Positions 8,623 through 16,531 of a stretch of DNA of 21,748 nucleotides are shown in pieces. How positions within the stretch are numbered: the first letter of the stretch is position 1; every line of letters starts with the position of its first letter. The position numbers were made by a program, and so were the translations under genes. The DNA comes from Solirubrobacterales bacterium (GTDB lineage Bacteria; Actinomycetota; Thermoleophilia; Solirubrobacterales; Solirubrobacteraceae), in contig PLYX01000017.1 of assembly GCA_003151895.1 (NCBI GenBank), forward strand, positions 27,309-49,056, in the 5' to 3' direction. The notes under the pieces were generated by a model. The model saw nothing but the letters and a program-made list of their open reading frames with translations, ran no database searches and was not told the origin of the DNA.

Positions 8623-9767
8623 AGTTGGCCCTTGTGATCGGCAACCTTGAGCGAGGGGGCTCCGAGCGCCAGATCGTCGAATTCGTGCGTGCCACCCACT
8701 CAGAACATGCAGAATGTGTAGTGATCTGTCTAGGCGACGAGGGTCCGCTGGCTAGCGAGGTACATGCTGCTAACGCCAAGGTAATCTCACTCAAACTGGA
8801 AGGTTCTCGCAGCCTCCGCGGCGTCGGAAAATTTGCGCATGGCCTATGGCGATTTGCTCGGGTATTGAAGGCCGAGCGGCCAGATGCCATCTATGCCTTC
8901 CTCTTCTGGGGCTATAGCATCGCCCTGCCGCTTGCCGCCCTTGTTGTGCCTCGGGCGTGCCGGATCCAGGCACGCCGGTCGTTGCCCGATGTGGATGTGC
9001 CGAGTAGGTCGATCTTCCGAGGATTACGCTGGATCGCCGATCGCTGCTCGCACGGTGTCATCGTCAACAGCCTCGCAGTGGGAAGCGCGGTTGCCCGCCA
9101 CGAGCCCGTGCTGAGTGGTCGCTTGTGGGTCGTGCCCAACGGAGTGAGGAGCATGGCGCATCGGGCGCGCCCGGCGGGGGCGCGATTGACCATCGTGTGC
9201 GTAGCCAACCTGAAGGCCTATAAGGGTCATGCGACGCTCTTGGGGGCGGTGCGCCGGCTGCGTCCGCGTGGCTGGTCGCTGCTTCTGGTGGGGGAGGGCC
9301 CCGAGCGGGAGAGCATCGAGCGTTTGATCGCCTCGGCGAACCTGCAGGAGCGGGTGTTCATGCTCGGGCGCCGCTCGGACGTCCACGACATCCTTGACGC
9401 TGCTGATCTTGTCGTGCTGCCCTCCTACTCGGAGGGGATGCCCAACGCCGTGTTGGAGGCAATGGCGCACGGCATCCCCGTGGTGGCCAGCGATGTAGGG
9501 GGCGTCAGAAGTCTGCTCGGTTCGGGCGCAGGGATTATTGTTGCGCCCGGGGATGATCAAGCCCTCGCAGACGCCTTGCGACGCCTCATCGACGATCCGT
9601 CGCTACGCGCGGAGATGGGCGACAAGGGTCGAGGGCTCGCGCAAGGATCACTTAGCGTGGAGGCCATGCGCGATGCCACGCTCAGCGCCATCTCTGATAT
9701 CCGTGAGCGCCAAAGCCGCGTGAGGAGCTCCAGCCGGACCCGGCTCAGGAGGAAATGGTGGACTTGA
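8619..9767 (+). CDS. GT4-family glycosyltransferase
   Basis: A 382-residue GT-B enzyme. The ATG at 8619 overlaps the TGA of the amidotransferase gene (ATGA) and leads straight into the first Rossmann strand MKLALVIGNLERGGSERQI, so longer readings from 8511 are rejected. The donor domain has VANLKAYKGHATLL, LLVGEGPERE and the EX7E motif YSEGMPNAVLEAMAHG (Glu about 272 and 280). It is the last gene of the plus-strand run. Its 3' end overlaps the 3' end of the convergent methyltransferase gene by 23 bp, so no separate terminator fits between them. It likely acts next after the GT4 encoded at 5741, on an acceptor that may carry the amidated sugar. Confidence 0.9.
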   Translation: MKLALVIGNLERGGSERQIVEFVRATHSEHAECVVICLGDEGPLASEVHAANAKVISLKLEGSRSLRGVGKFAHGLWRFARVLKAERPDAIYAFLFWGYSIALPLAALVVPRACRIQARRSLPDVDVPSRSIFRGLRWIADRCSHGVIVNSLAVGSAVARHEPVLSGRLWVVPNGVRSMAHRARPAGARLTIVCVANLKAYKGHATLLGAVRRLRPRGWSLLLVGEGPERESIERLIASANLQERVFMLGRRSDVHDILDAADLVVLPSYSEGMPNAVLEAMAHGIPVVASDVGGVRSLLGSGAGIIVAPGDDQALADALRRLIDDPSLRAEMGDKGRGLAQGSLSVEAMRDATLSAISDIRERQSRVRSSSRTRLRRKWWT

Positions 9768-10629
9768 CAAGCACGAACTGATTACAGCCGAGGCTGCCGC
9801 CGCAGGTTTTCAGTTGGACGAGTGAAAAGCCGCGCTCGCGGTAGAAGTCGAACACCAACTCCGGGGTGGCGACCTCGAAGGGATAACCTCCCACCCAATC
9901 GACGAGGTCGTGCCAGCGACTCATTCCCCGCTCACGCTTGTATTTGGTCCAGGTGCGCACATAGCGACCCGGCCGCAAGCGGACAAGTGCCGGAGCTGCG
10001 CTCATGAACTCCCGGGGTGCCATCACCAAAACCACATAGGGTGCCCGCAGACCATCGGGTAGCCGATTGTAGATCCGCTTGATCGCACGCCAGATCCGGC
10101 TGCGCAGCCCCTGGTCGTTATAGATGGAGATGAACAGCCTGCCGCCGGGAGTGACAGGTAGCGCCGCATTCTCCAGCGCGCGCATCATATTGCCCGTATG
10201 GTGCAGAACGCCCCACGAGTAGACGATGTCAAAGGGTCCCAGCGACTCCATGTAGGAGCGATCGAGCGCGCTTCCCTGCTCGATCGTCCAGCTCTCGCAG
10301 TCGGGCAGAAAACGACGCTTCAGCTCCTGAGTGCAGCCGACGCTGGCGGCATCGAAGTCGAAGGAGTGGACACGACTTGCCTTCAACTGGGCTGCGGCGA
10401 GCGAGAACAGGCCGCTACCGGAACCAATGTCCAGGAAGCTCATACCCTCGAGCGAGTCCTCCCCGAGCATCCTGCATAGTGAGGCGCTTGCTTCAGCCAC
10501 ACGCTCTTCGTCAATGACCGAGAGGAAGTCTCGCCAGTTCTCTCCAAACCCGAATCGCCTACCTCCGTCGTTCTCTTCGGCGAGGATGCTGGTGGCTTGT
10601 CGCTGAGATTGAGATTGTGTGTTGGACAT
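9745..10629 (-). CDS. Class I SAM-dependent methyltransferase
   Basis: A 294-residue protein. The SAM-binding motif I is FLDIGSGSGLFS (residues 65-76), followed by the acidic strand HSFDFDAASVG. The post-motif VYSWGVLHHTGNM (136-148) and the strand PGGRLFISIYNDQG are typical of UbiE/Methyltransf_11-like enzymes. A C-terminal part of about 110 residues, rich in Arg and Trp, is probably the acceptor-binding region. It is the third gene of a minus-strand operon, beginning 2 nt after the stop of the GT2 gene. Its position suggests O- or N-methylation of a glycan sugar, possibly a capping step. The acceptor is not deducible. Its last 23 bases overlap the convergent GT4 gene. Confidence 0.85.
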   Translation of the reverse strand: MSNTQSQSQRQATSILAEENDGGRRFGFGENWRDFLSVIDEERVAEASASLCRMLGEDSLEGMSFLDIGSGSGLFSLAAAQLKASRVHSFDFDAASVGCTQELKRRFLPDCESWTIEQGSALDRSYMESLGPFDIVYSWGVLHHTGNMMRALENAALPVTPGGRLFISIYNDQGLRSRIWRAIKRIYNRLPDGLRAPYVVLVMAPREFMSAAPALVRLRPGRYVRTWTKYKRERGMSRWHDLVDWVGGYPFEVATPELVFDFYRERGFSLVQLKTCGGSLGCNQFVLVKSTISS

Positions 10630-10631
10630 CC

Positions 10632-11717
10632 CTACCCGAGCCTATGTCGTACGTAGCGGCTGTGGCGGTAGAGCCATGAGCCTGGACGACGCACATCTCT
10701 CACAAACCACCGTGGAGCGTGCGCAAGCGCTAGGCTCAGCCACGCCAGCCAGCTACCGCGCAACGACTCTCGCAGCGCACGCCGGGCATGCTGTCGTGCC
10801 TCCGGAAACTGCCCACGACGCAGGGCTTGCCATGACCGATCCGCGTAGATTTCGCTGCGTACCCGCCGCACGGCGGACGCGTACGTGGGATGTCGTACTT
10901 CCACGCTGCTTAGAATAAGGAGCATGTCTTCGAAGGCGATCAGCTCCACCTGAGGATCGCGAGCCACCCGCTGGCTGAGGCTCCCCTCATACACGCGGTA
11001 GCGCGAATACACGCCCGGGATCGTGCCGTACTCCCCACCTTCGGCTAGGCAATCGATCCACAGCTTCCGGTCGGAGACGATCATGATCCGCTCGTCGAAT
11101 CCGGCAGAGGGAAGCGCCTGGCGGCGGATCATGGCCGAGGTCGCGGGAAACGGGGTCCCCGATCTGATTACCGCTCCGGCGCCCCGTCCGCTTCGAAGGC
11201 GATAGTGGGACGAGTAATAATCCATGAACTTGCCGTCTTCAGCGATCATCTCTACGTCGTGCCCACACAACACCCGTCCGGCATCGGCCTCGAGCCACGC
11301 AACCTGTGCCGTGATCTTGCCGGGGAGGAGGATGTCGTCGCCAGCGCCAAATGCGATGTATCTGCCACGGCATGCTCGCAACCCTCGGTTGCAGTTGGGT
11401 GTAACTCCGACATTTGTTGATCCGAGGATAGGGACTATGCGGCGCGGGTTTTTGGCAGCGATGCGCTGGATAATCGATTTCGTGCCATCGCTCGAGCCAT
11501 CATCCGCAACGATAACCTCAAGGTTGGGATAGTCTTGACTGATCGCGCTGTGAATGGCTTCCTCAACCCAGCGCTCCTGGTTGTAGGTCACGATCATGAT
11601 TGAGACCAGCGGAGCCTCTCCTAAAGACCTATCGCGACAATCCGTCAGCGAGTCGCAGGTGCTGCGAGATGACAGCTGCTCGGTTGGGCGATGGTCAAGA
11701 TTGTCTCTCTTTAGCAT
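10632..11717 (-). CDS. GT2-family glycosyltransferase (GT-A fold)
   Basis: A 361-residue inverting glycosyltransferase. After about 35 variable residues comes the nucleotide-binding start VSIMIVTYNQERWVEEAI (38-55). DYPNLEVIVADDGSSDGT follows (Asp72-Asp73 and DG at 77-78). The metal-binding site is a GDD variant in YIAFGAGDDILLPGKI (Asp127-Asp128) instead of the usual DxD. The C-terminal quarter is Arg-rich and amphipathic, as in membrane-associated GT2 enzymes, and I see no transmembrane helix that would make it a processive synthase. The stop of the ABC exporter gene lies 2 nt before its ATG and the methyltransferase ATG lies 2 nt after its stop, so it is the middle gene of a tight operon. 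Donor unknown. Confidence 0.9.
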   Translation of the reverse strand: MLKRDNLDHRPTEQLSSRSTCDSLTDCRDRSLGEAPLVSIMIVTYNQERWVEEAIHSAISQDYPNLEVIVADDGSSDGTKSIIQRIAAKNPRRIVPILGSTNVGVTPNCNRGLRACRGRYIAFGAGDDILLPGKITAQVAWLEADAGRVLCGHDVEMIAEDGKFMDYYSSHYRLRSGRGAGAVIRSGTPFPATSAMIRRQALPSAGFDERIMIVSDRKLWIDCLAEGGEYGTIPGVYSRYRVYEGSLSQRVARDPQVELIAFEDMLLILSSVEVRHPTYASAVRRVRSEIYADRSWQALRRGQFPEARQHARRALRESLRGSWLAWLSLALAHAPRWFVRDVRRPGSWLYRHSRYVRHRLG

Positions 11718-11719
11718 GG

Positions 11720-13513
11720 TCAGCTCTTGGCTACGGACACTCCATCCGCGAGCGCTGAGGCGGAACGATAGTAGGAGCTGTCCAGCCGCAGCCGGTCCAC
11801 GGTGTCAAACGCCTCCAGTCGCCCATCGACGAGGACCAGCACACGCTCGCACATATCCAGCGTCGACATTCGGTGAGCGACGACAAACAGCGTCAGCTCG
11901 CCCTTGAGTGCTGCCAGCGACTCTTGGATGAGCCTCTCAGAGTGCGGGTCGAGTGCGCTCGTCGGCTCGTCGAGCACGAGTATCTCGGGCTCTGCCGCAA
12001 GTGCGCGGGCGAGACAGATTCGTTGCTGCTGGCCACCGGAGACCGCGTCCGCACGGGGGCCGACGATTGTGTCATAGCCGTCCGACCATCCCATGACGTC
12101 CTCGTGGATGCCAGCGAGCCGTGCAGCGCGCTGCACCGCGGCGTCGTCGAGGTCGCGCAAGAAGCGGATGTTGTCCGCGACCGAGGCGTGCAGCAGGCGC
12201 GGTTCCTGGGGTACACATGCGACCCGCCGCTGCCAATCCTCCCGCGCGAACTGCTCGGCGGGATCACCGTTGACCAGATAGCGACCGCTGTCCGGCGCTC
12301 TCAGCCGCAGCAGGATCTGAACCAGTGTCGACTTGCCCGCACCGGACGGCCCGACGATGCCGATCGCCTCGCCGCCGGCCACTTTGAAGCTCACTTTGGA
12401 CAGCACCGGACGGTCGGGCAGATAGGCGAAGGAAACGTCCTTGAAGGCGAGCGTCTCCACTCTCGTCAGCGGCACGGCACCGGCGAACGGGGAGCTCGCC
12501 AGGTAACGGCGCTCGGCATCCTGCACGCGTTCGACGAACGGCAGCGTCTGGCGAACGACTAGATAGGAGCTCTGGAACTGCCTCCCGTAGCCTCCAGCTC
12601 GCACGAGCAGCAGGACGACCGCTCCAAGCGATCCGAACTGGCCCGCGCCCGTCTCATAAACTGCGGCGAGCCCGGCCACGAGGATCAGGTAGACCAGGCT
12701 CTGGTACACGTTCGGGCCCAAGCCTGCGATCAGCTGTGTCCGAGAGAACAGGTCTCGAGTCCTCGCCACGAGACGATCGATCTGGCTGCGCTGAACGGCG
12801 GCTACGCCGAACACATCAGTCTCCTCGGCGACCCGGATGGCCTCGCCGACCTCGCCGGCGTAGTTCATCTGCGCCTGCGAGAGCGCGCGGGCAACCCGTC
12901 CTCCAAGTGCGTTCAGGGGTCGCAGAAGCGCGAACAGGGCGATGGCCGCCGCCAAGACTATCAGCGCAACGGCGACGTTGAGCGCCAGCGCGGAGATGAC
13001 CATGACCAGAAAGGTGAGCAACGCGACGAGGAGAGCCGTCGCCTGCAGCGCCCCCGAGGCCGCCTGCGTCACCTGGTTGGTTACGAGATCCTGCAGGTGC
13101 CCCTCGTGGTCACGCGACTTCACCGCCCAGGAGGCGCGCGTGAAGGCGTCGAATAGATTCTCGCGCAGCCGGGCCTGCACCTGGGCGGCGATTCGCGCCG
13201 GCAGCAATGAGATGGGCACCTGCAGGATGAGACGAACGACGGAGAGCGCGAGCGCGAGCGCGAGAAGAGTCCCAATCGCCTCGTTCATGTGCAGCGGGCC
13301 GACGTCCACATGCACCCGCTTCGCCCCGTCGACAAGGGTAGCGGCGACCTGCGCGACAAGCGCGAGGGTCGCGGCTTCGGTGATACCGGAAAGTACGGAG
13401 CTGAGCGCGAGCCCTACGATGGAGCTGCGTCGATCGCCCAAGAGGGGGCGTAGTGACGACCACGCCGAAGCCCGCGGCCGTGTTCCCCCGGTCCCCATCC
13501 GCCGCAAGATCAT
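11720..13513 (-). CDS. Type I ABC exporter (fused TMD-NBD), candidate lipid-linked glycan flippase
   Basis: A 597-residue half-transporter with an N-terminal six-helix membrane domain (about residues 30-330) and a C-terminal ATPase domain. ATPase motifs: Walker A GPSGAGKST (388-396), Q-loop CVPQEP, signature VSGGQQQR (491-498), Walker B ILVLDEPTSALD (Glu516) and H-loop VAHRMS (His547). All catalytic residues are present. Upstream in-frame ATGs at 13582 and 13666 exist. I chose 13513 because it puts a normal short cytoplasmic tail before helix 1 and has a TATATT box 6 nt ahead; 13498 is also possible. Exporters of this kind in glycan operons (PglK- and MsbA-like) flip lipid-linked oligosaccharides. 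No Wzx-type flippase is visible here, so this is the best candidate. It heads the operon with the GT2 and methyltransferase genes. Confidence 0.88.
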   Translation of the reverse strand: MILRRMGTGGTRPRASAWSSLRPLLGDRRSSIVGLALSSVLSGITEAATLALVAQVAATLVDGAKRVHVDVGPLHMNEAIGTLLALALALSVVRLILQVPISLLPARIAAQVQARLRENLFDAFTRASWAVKSRDHEGHLQDLVTNQVTQAASGALQATALLVALLTFLVMVISALALNVAVALIVLAAAIALFALLRPLNALGGRVARALSQAQMNYAGEVGEAIRVAEETDVFGVAAVQRSQIDRLVARTRDLFSRTQLIAGLGPNVYQSLVYLILVAGLAAVYETGAGQFGSLGAVVLLLVRAGGYGRQFQSSYLVVRQTLPFVERVQDAERRYLASSPFAGAVPLTRVETLAFKDVSFAYLPDRPVLSKVSFKVAGGEAIGIVGPSGAGKSTLVQILLRLRAPDSGRYLVNGDPAEQFAREDWQRRVACVPQEPRLLHASVADNIRFLRDLDDAAVQRAARLAGIHEDVMGWSDGYDTIVGPRADAVSGGQQQRICLARALAAEPEILVLDEPTSALDPHSERLIQESLAALKGELTLFVVAHRMSTLDMCERVLVLVDGRLEAFDTVDRLRLDSSYYRSASALADGVSVAKS

Positions 13514-13519
13514 CAGCCG

Positions 13520-13525
13520 AATATA
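13520..13525 (-). promoter_or_regulatory. Candidate -10 box (TATATT) for the ABC exporter operon
   Basis: On the minus strand TATATT lies exactly 6 nt before the ATG at 13513, the spacing expected if transcription starts on the first base of the start codon. No Shine-Dalgarno sequence precedes this ATG, and no good -35 is seen. The 180-bp gap to the divergent acetyltransferase gene is the only plausible promoter region for both directions. Confidence 0.3.
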
Positions 13526-13693
13526 CAGCCGAGCACCGCCATCGGACCCGTGTCTGCCATAGAATCGTGCAGTGGCGCTCATTCTTAACGGCCCTGCGGC
13601 CCCGGCACTGGCTGCCACGGGCCTGGAACCCGGCGCCCATGCCGACCCGGGGTCACCGGCGGCCAAGCAGTACGCTGCCGCTGAACCGGCTCT

Positions 13694-14557
13694 ATGGTCA
13701 AAGGGATCTGGAGGCGCCTGCGTGAGACCGTGCCCAGAAGATCAGCCGACGACCTTCCTGCGCTGATGACGCGTTCTGGCGAGGTCAATCCCTCCGCCAC
13801 GATCGAAGGAGACCTTGGCCACGATTGCACGGTCGGACCCTTCGTTATCGTCGGCCCGGGCGCGACGATCGGCGATCTCTGCGTTCTTCATCCGCATGTT
13901 GTCGTCGGCGCCGATGCGAAGATCGGGGATGGGTGTGTGCTGCACCCGCATGCGACAATCGGCGAGAGCGTCATCCTCGGGGCTGGTGTCGAGATTCTGC
14001 ACTCGGCGGTCCTAGGGCGCGAACCGAAGGGCGCGGGCGCAACCGCCAGGACTCCCGAGTTCACCCGGAAGTTGAGGATCGGCGACGGCTGCTCGATCGG
14101 CGCACACGCCACGATCTACTACGACGTGGAGATCGGTGCCCAGACGCTTGTCGGCGACTCGGCATCGATCCGTGAGGGCGGGCGCATCGGGGCCAGGTGC
14201 ATCGTATCCCGATGCGTCACGCTCAATTACGACGTGAAGATCGGCGACGATGTCAAGGTCATGGACAACACACATCTCACAGGCGGCACAAGAATCGCCG
14301 ACGGTGCATTTGTGTCGACGATGGTCGCTACAGCCAATGACAACCAGCCCACGGCAGATCTATCCAACCGCACGTTGGGCGCCCCTCGGATCGAAGCAGG
14401 GGCGACGGTGGGTGCCGGCGCGATCCTGTTGCCCGGTGTAGTGATCGGACGGGGAGCCGTCGTCGGGGCGGGCGCAGTGGTCACCCGCGATGTCGCTCCG
14501 GAAGAGACGGTCGTGGGACTTCCGGCACGAGCGCGAACAGCGAAGAGATCCAGCTAG
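13694..14557 (+). CDS. Left-handed beta-helix sugar N-acetyltransferase (FdtC/QdtC-like)
   Basis: A 287-residue hexapeptide-repeat protein. After about 30 residues the sequence is a run of [LIV]-G-x4 hexads (ATIEGDLGHDCTVGPFVIVG onward). A central insertion (about 110-128, REPKGAGATARTPEFTRK) and IYYDVEIG, LNYDVKIG and VMDNTHLTGG coils match the acyl-CoA-dependent sugar N-acetyltransferases of 3-amino-sugar pathways. The C-terminus VVGLPAR is the usual end of hexapeptide transferases. The expected role is acetyl transfer from acetyl-CoA to a dTDP-3-amino-3,6-dideoxyhexose. The neighbours supply the two preceding enzymes on the opposite strand, 55 bp downstream and convergent. The start could also be the ATG at 13766 (MTRSGEV). 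An acyltransferase acting on another amino sugar is the alternative. Confidence 0.75.
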   Translation: MVKGIWRRLRETVPRRSADDLPALMTRSGEVNPSATIEGDLGHDCTVGPFVIVGPGATIGDLCVLHPHVVVGADAKIGDGCVLHPHATIGESVILGAGVEILHSAVLGREPKGAGATARTPEFTRKLRIGDGCSIGAHATIYYDVEIGAQTLVGDSASIREGGRIGARCIVSRCVTLNYDVKIGDDVKVMDNTHLTGGTRIADGAFVSTMVATANDNQPTADLSNRTLGAPRIEAGATVGAGAILLPGVVIGRGAVVGAGAVVTRDVAPEETVVGLPARARTAKRSS

Positions 14558-14612
14558 TGTCGAGGCGCCTGGTCGACGATCTTACTGCGCACCGCTGCAT
14601 TTGACGTGAGCC

Positions 14613-15710
14613 TCAGCGAAAGCTTCTGACTGCATCGATCACGTGAGCGACGTCGGTGTCGGAGAGGTGAGGCCCAATTGGCAGCGAGAGCGAAATCTGC
14701 GCAAGCGTGTCGGCGATGGGCAGGTCGAGTCCGAGGCCGGCGTAGGCACCGCTGCGATGATTGGCCACCGGGTAGTGCATGCCGGTTTCGATGCCGGCGC
14801 TTGCGAGTTGCGTCGCAAGCTGGTCGCGCTCGGCGCAGCGCACGACAAACAGATGCCACACCGGGTCCGCTCCGTCGATCACTCGCGGCAGCGCGAGCCA
14901 GGGGAGGTCGACCAACTCGGCCGTATAGGTGCTTGCGATCTCGCGCCGGCGGGCGTTCTCGGCGTCCAAGCGGTGCAGGCGCACGAGCAGCGCCGCAGCC
15001 TGGAGCGCGTCCAGCCGTGAGTTCACTCCCACCTCGAGATGGTGGTACTTAGTTTCGGCACCGTAGTTGCCGAGTCGGCGGACGCGTGCCGCTATGGCGG
15101 AGCTAACACAGGTGACCGCGCCTCCGTCGCCCAGAGCCCCAAGGTTCTTCGAGGGGTAAAAAGAGAACGCGGCGGCGTCCGCGAGCGACCCTGCTCGGGC
15201 TCCGGCGAGCGTCGCGCCGTGCGCCTGGGCTGCGTCCTCGATCAGGACGACGTCGCGCGCTCCGATCGCGTCTCGGATCGCCGGGACGTTCGCTGGTTGT
15301 CCGTAGAGATGGACGCAGATCACCGCTCGCACGCGCGGCCCGAGCGCCTCGGACAGCAGCGACGGATCGATGTTGCCCGTGTCGGGATCGACCTCGACCG
15401 GGACGACGAGCGCCCCGACGCGTGTCACCGCGAGCCACGTTGCGATGAAGGTCCACGAGGGGACGATCACCTCGTCGCCGGCGCCGATGTCGTGCGCACG
15501 CAGAATCAGGGTGAGCGCGTCGAGGCCGTTTCCCATACCGATCGCGTGCCCGCAGCCGCAGTACCGCGCCCAGGCCTGCTCGAACGCTTCGACGGCCGCT
15601 CCTCCCACGTACCTGCCCGACTGCACGACCTCCAGCACAGCTCGAGCGATCTCGAGATCGGCGCCGACGACGCTCGCGAGATCCACAAAAGGGATCTCGG
15701 TCTCAGCCAT
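14613..15710 (-). CDS. PLP-dependent sugar aminotransferase (DegT/DnrJ/EryC1 family; FdtB/QdtB-like)
   Basis: A 365-residue fold-type I aminotransferase of standard length. Key features are YVGGAAVEAFEQAWARY near the N-terminus, the cofactor-stacking region GNGLDALTLIL, the aspartate in IEDAAQAHGA (Asp159), and the PLP lysine in FSFYPSKNLGALGDGG (Lys188). The end GMHYPVANH...LSLPIGP is typical of the family. It transfers an amino group from glutamate to a 3-keto (or 4-keto) dTDP/UDP-6-deoxysugar. Because the gene overlaps the 3,4-ketoisomerase gene by 8 bp, C3 amination is the likely reaction. The ATG at 15710 directly precedes the conserved IPFVDL; the in-frame ATG at 15752 would overlap the isomerase gene far more and adds non-conserved sequence. 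Confidence 0.88.
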   Translation of the reverse strand: MAETEIPFVDLASVVGADLEIARAVLEVVQSGRYVGGAAVEAFEQAWARYCGCGHAIGMGNGLDALTLILRAHDIGAGDEVIVPSWTFIATWLAVTRVGALVVPVEVDPDTGNIDPSLLSEALGPRVRAVICVHLYGQPANVPAIRDAIGARDVVLIEDAAQAHGATLAGARAGSLADAAAFSFYPSKNLGALGDGGAVTCVSSAIAARVRRLGNYGAETKYHHLEVGVNSRLDALQAAALLVRLHRLDAENARRREIASTYTAELVDLPWLALPRVIDGADPVWHLFVVRCAERDQLATQLASAGIETGMHYPVANHRSGAYAGLGLDLPIADTLAQISLSLPIGPHLSDTDVAHVIDAVRSFR

Positions 15711-16110
15711 CGACGCTCGTCTTGAACTCGGCGTAGTCGCGAAAGTAGTCATCCTCTTCGTAGAAATCCGAGACGAGCGCGAGACAGACCGAGCCTCCGG
15801 AGAAGTTGTCGATCTCGCGCCAGACCATAGGCGGGATGTAGAGGCCCTTGTGGGGTCGGTTGAGATGGTGCGAGCGCCGCTCGCGTCCGTCGTCGACGTG
15901 GACGTCGAACGCTCCGGAGATCGCGATCAGCAGCTGGTGCAGCTGCTTGTGTGCGTGGCCGCCCCTCTCGGCGCCGCTTGGCACGTCGTAGAGGTAGTAA
16001 ACCCGGCGCAGCGGGAACGGAATGTGGCGCTCGGACTCGACGAACGTGAGGTTGCCACGCGGCTCGGCGACGACAGGCAGCTCGATCGTCCGGCAATCGG
16101 CCAACGACAC
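15703..16110 (-). CDS. dTDP-4-oxo-6-deoxyglucose 3,4-ketoisomerase, cupin family (FdtA/QdtA/WxcM-C)
   Basis: A 135-residue single cupin domain, the normal size for the family. Signatures are EPRGNLTFVESERHIPFPLR (residues 16-35), RVYYLYDVP, the catalytic-histidine segment RGGHAHKQLHQ (His52, His54), GAFDVHVDDG, the GLYIPPMVWREI strand and VLVSDFYEE-like end (LALVSDFYEEDDYFRDY). The enzyme moves the keto group from C4 to C3 of dTDP-4-keto-6-deoxyglucose. Whether the product is galacto (FdtA, towards Fuc3N) or gluco (QdtA, towards Qui3N) I cannot settle. It starts with GTG at 16110, 4 nt after the stop of a short upstream ORF. Its stop overlaps the aminotransferase start by 8 bp, so isomerase and aminotransferase form a coupled pair. 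Confidence 0.88.
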   Translation of the reverse strand: MSLADCRTIELPVVAEPRGNLTFVESERHIPFPLRRVYYLYDVPSGAERGGHAHKQLHQLLIAISGAFDVHVDDGRERRSHHLNRPHKGLYIPPMVWREIDNFSGGSVCLALVSDFYEEDDYFRDYAEFKTSVDG

Positions 16111-16114
16111 GATC

Positions 16115-16300
16115 TCAGGCCTTGGTGATCGCGTAGATCGCTCGTCGCAGCAGGGCGACCGCCCCGTCGAAGCGGATGCTGCCCTCCCCGGCGGGTATCG
16201 CAGGCGAGATCAGCCGCGGAGATCCAGTCACGCTGGCGCAGGTCCACCGCCGTCGGTACCAACCGACCCGAAGCCTTTGCACAAGGTTGGGCGAACTCAT
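16115..16300 (-). pseudogene. 61-residue ORF, possible N-terminal stub of a hexapeptide acyltransferase
   Basis: A short frame beginning ATG at 16300 and ending 4 nt before the ketoisomerase start. Residues 8-47 (QRLRVGWYRRRWTC, then SPAIPAGEGSIRFDGAVAL) look like the leading part of WbbJ/maltose-acetyltransferase-type proteins. There, a basic WYRRR stretch is followed by the first coils, with a G-x-I-R-F-x-x-x-V pattern. The repeating hexads that should follow are absent, and the frame ends after RRAIYAITKA. It may be the remnant left by an internal deletion, or a small leader gene whose translation feeds the ketoisomerase gene. I am not sure it is a gene; the close coupling is the best argument. 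Confidence 0.35.
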
Positions 16301-16341
16301 CCGTACATACGCTATAGGGTCGGCGGGCTTAGGTTGTACTG

Positions 16342-16506
16342 GTGTCCAGCGCTGGGTCCTCGCACGAGCAAGCTCACACCCTGGATGAGCTGATCGAGCA
16401 GGTGCGAGCCCTGTCGGCCCGGATCAATGAGCTCGATGAGCGAGAGCGAGAGCGCTCAGAGGTGCTGCAGGAGGCCCTAGCGTTGGAGGCCGAACTTTCT
16501 GGGTGA
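16342..16506 (+). CDS. Small 54-residue coiled-coil protein, function unknown
   Basis: A GTG-started frame of 54 codons. From about residue 14 on it is a nearly continuous amphipathic helix rich in Glu, Arg and Leu (TLDELIEQVRALSARINELD, then repeated ER pairs, then EALALEAEL). Leucine/valine spacing close to a heptad predicts a coiled coil. There is no cysteine, signal peptide or membrane segment. A TAGGTT hexamer 6 nt before the GTG could be the -10 of a leaderless transcript. It lies 25 nt upstream of a transposase stub, and might be an accessory frame of that element or an independent regulator. I do not recognise a family. Confidence 0.4.
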   Translation: MSSAGSSHEQAHTLDELIEQVRALSARINELDERERERSEVLQEALALEAELSG

Positions 16507-16531
16507 CATAACCCGGCGAGGGAGGTGCTTT

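Noticed and set aside
14558..14612. Possible bidirectional terminator between the convergent acetyltransferase and aminotransferase genes
   Set aside because: Only a GTCGA/TCGAC pair around a GC-rich loop is present, without T-runs. It may act but cannot be supported.
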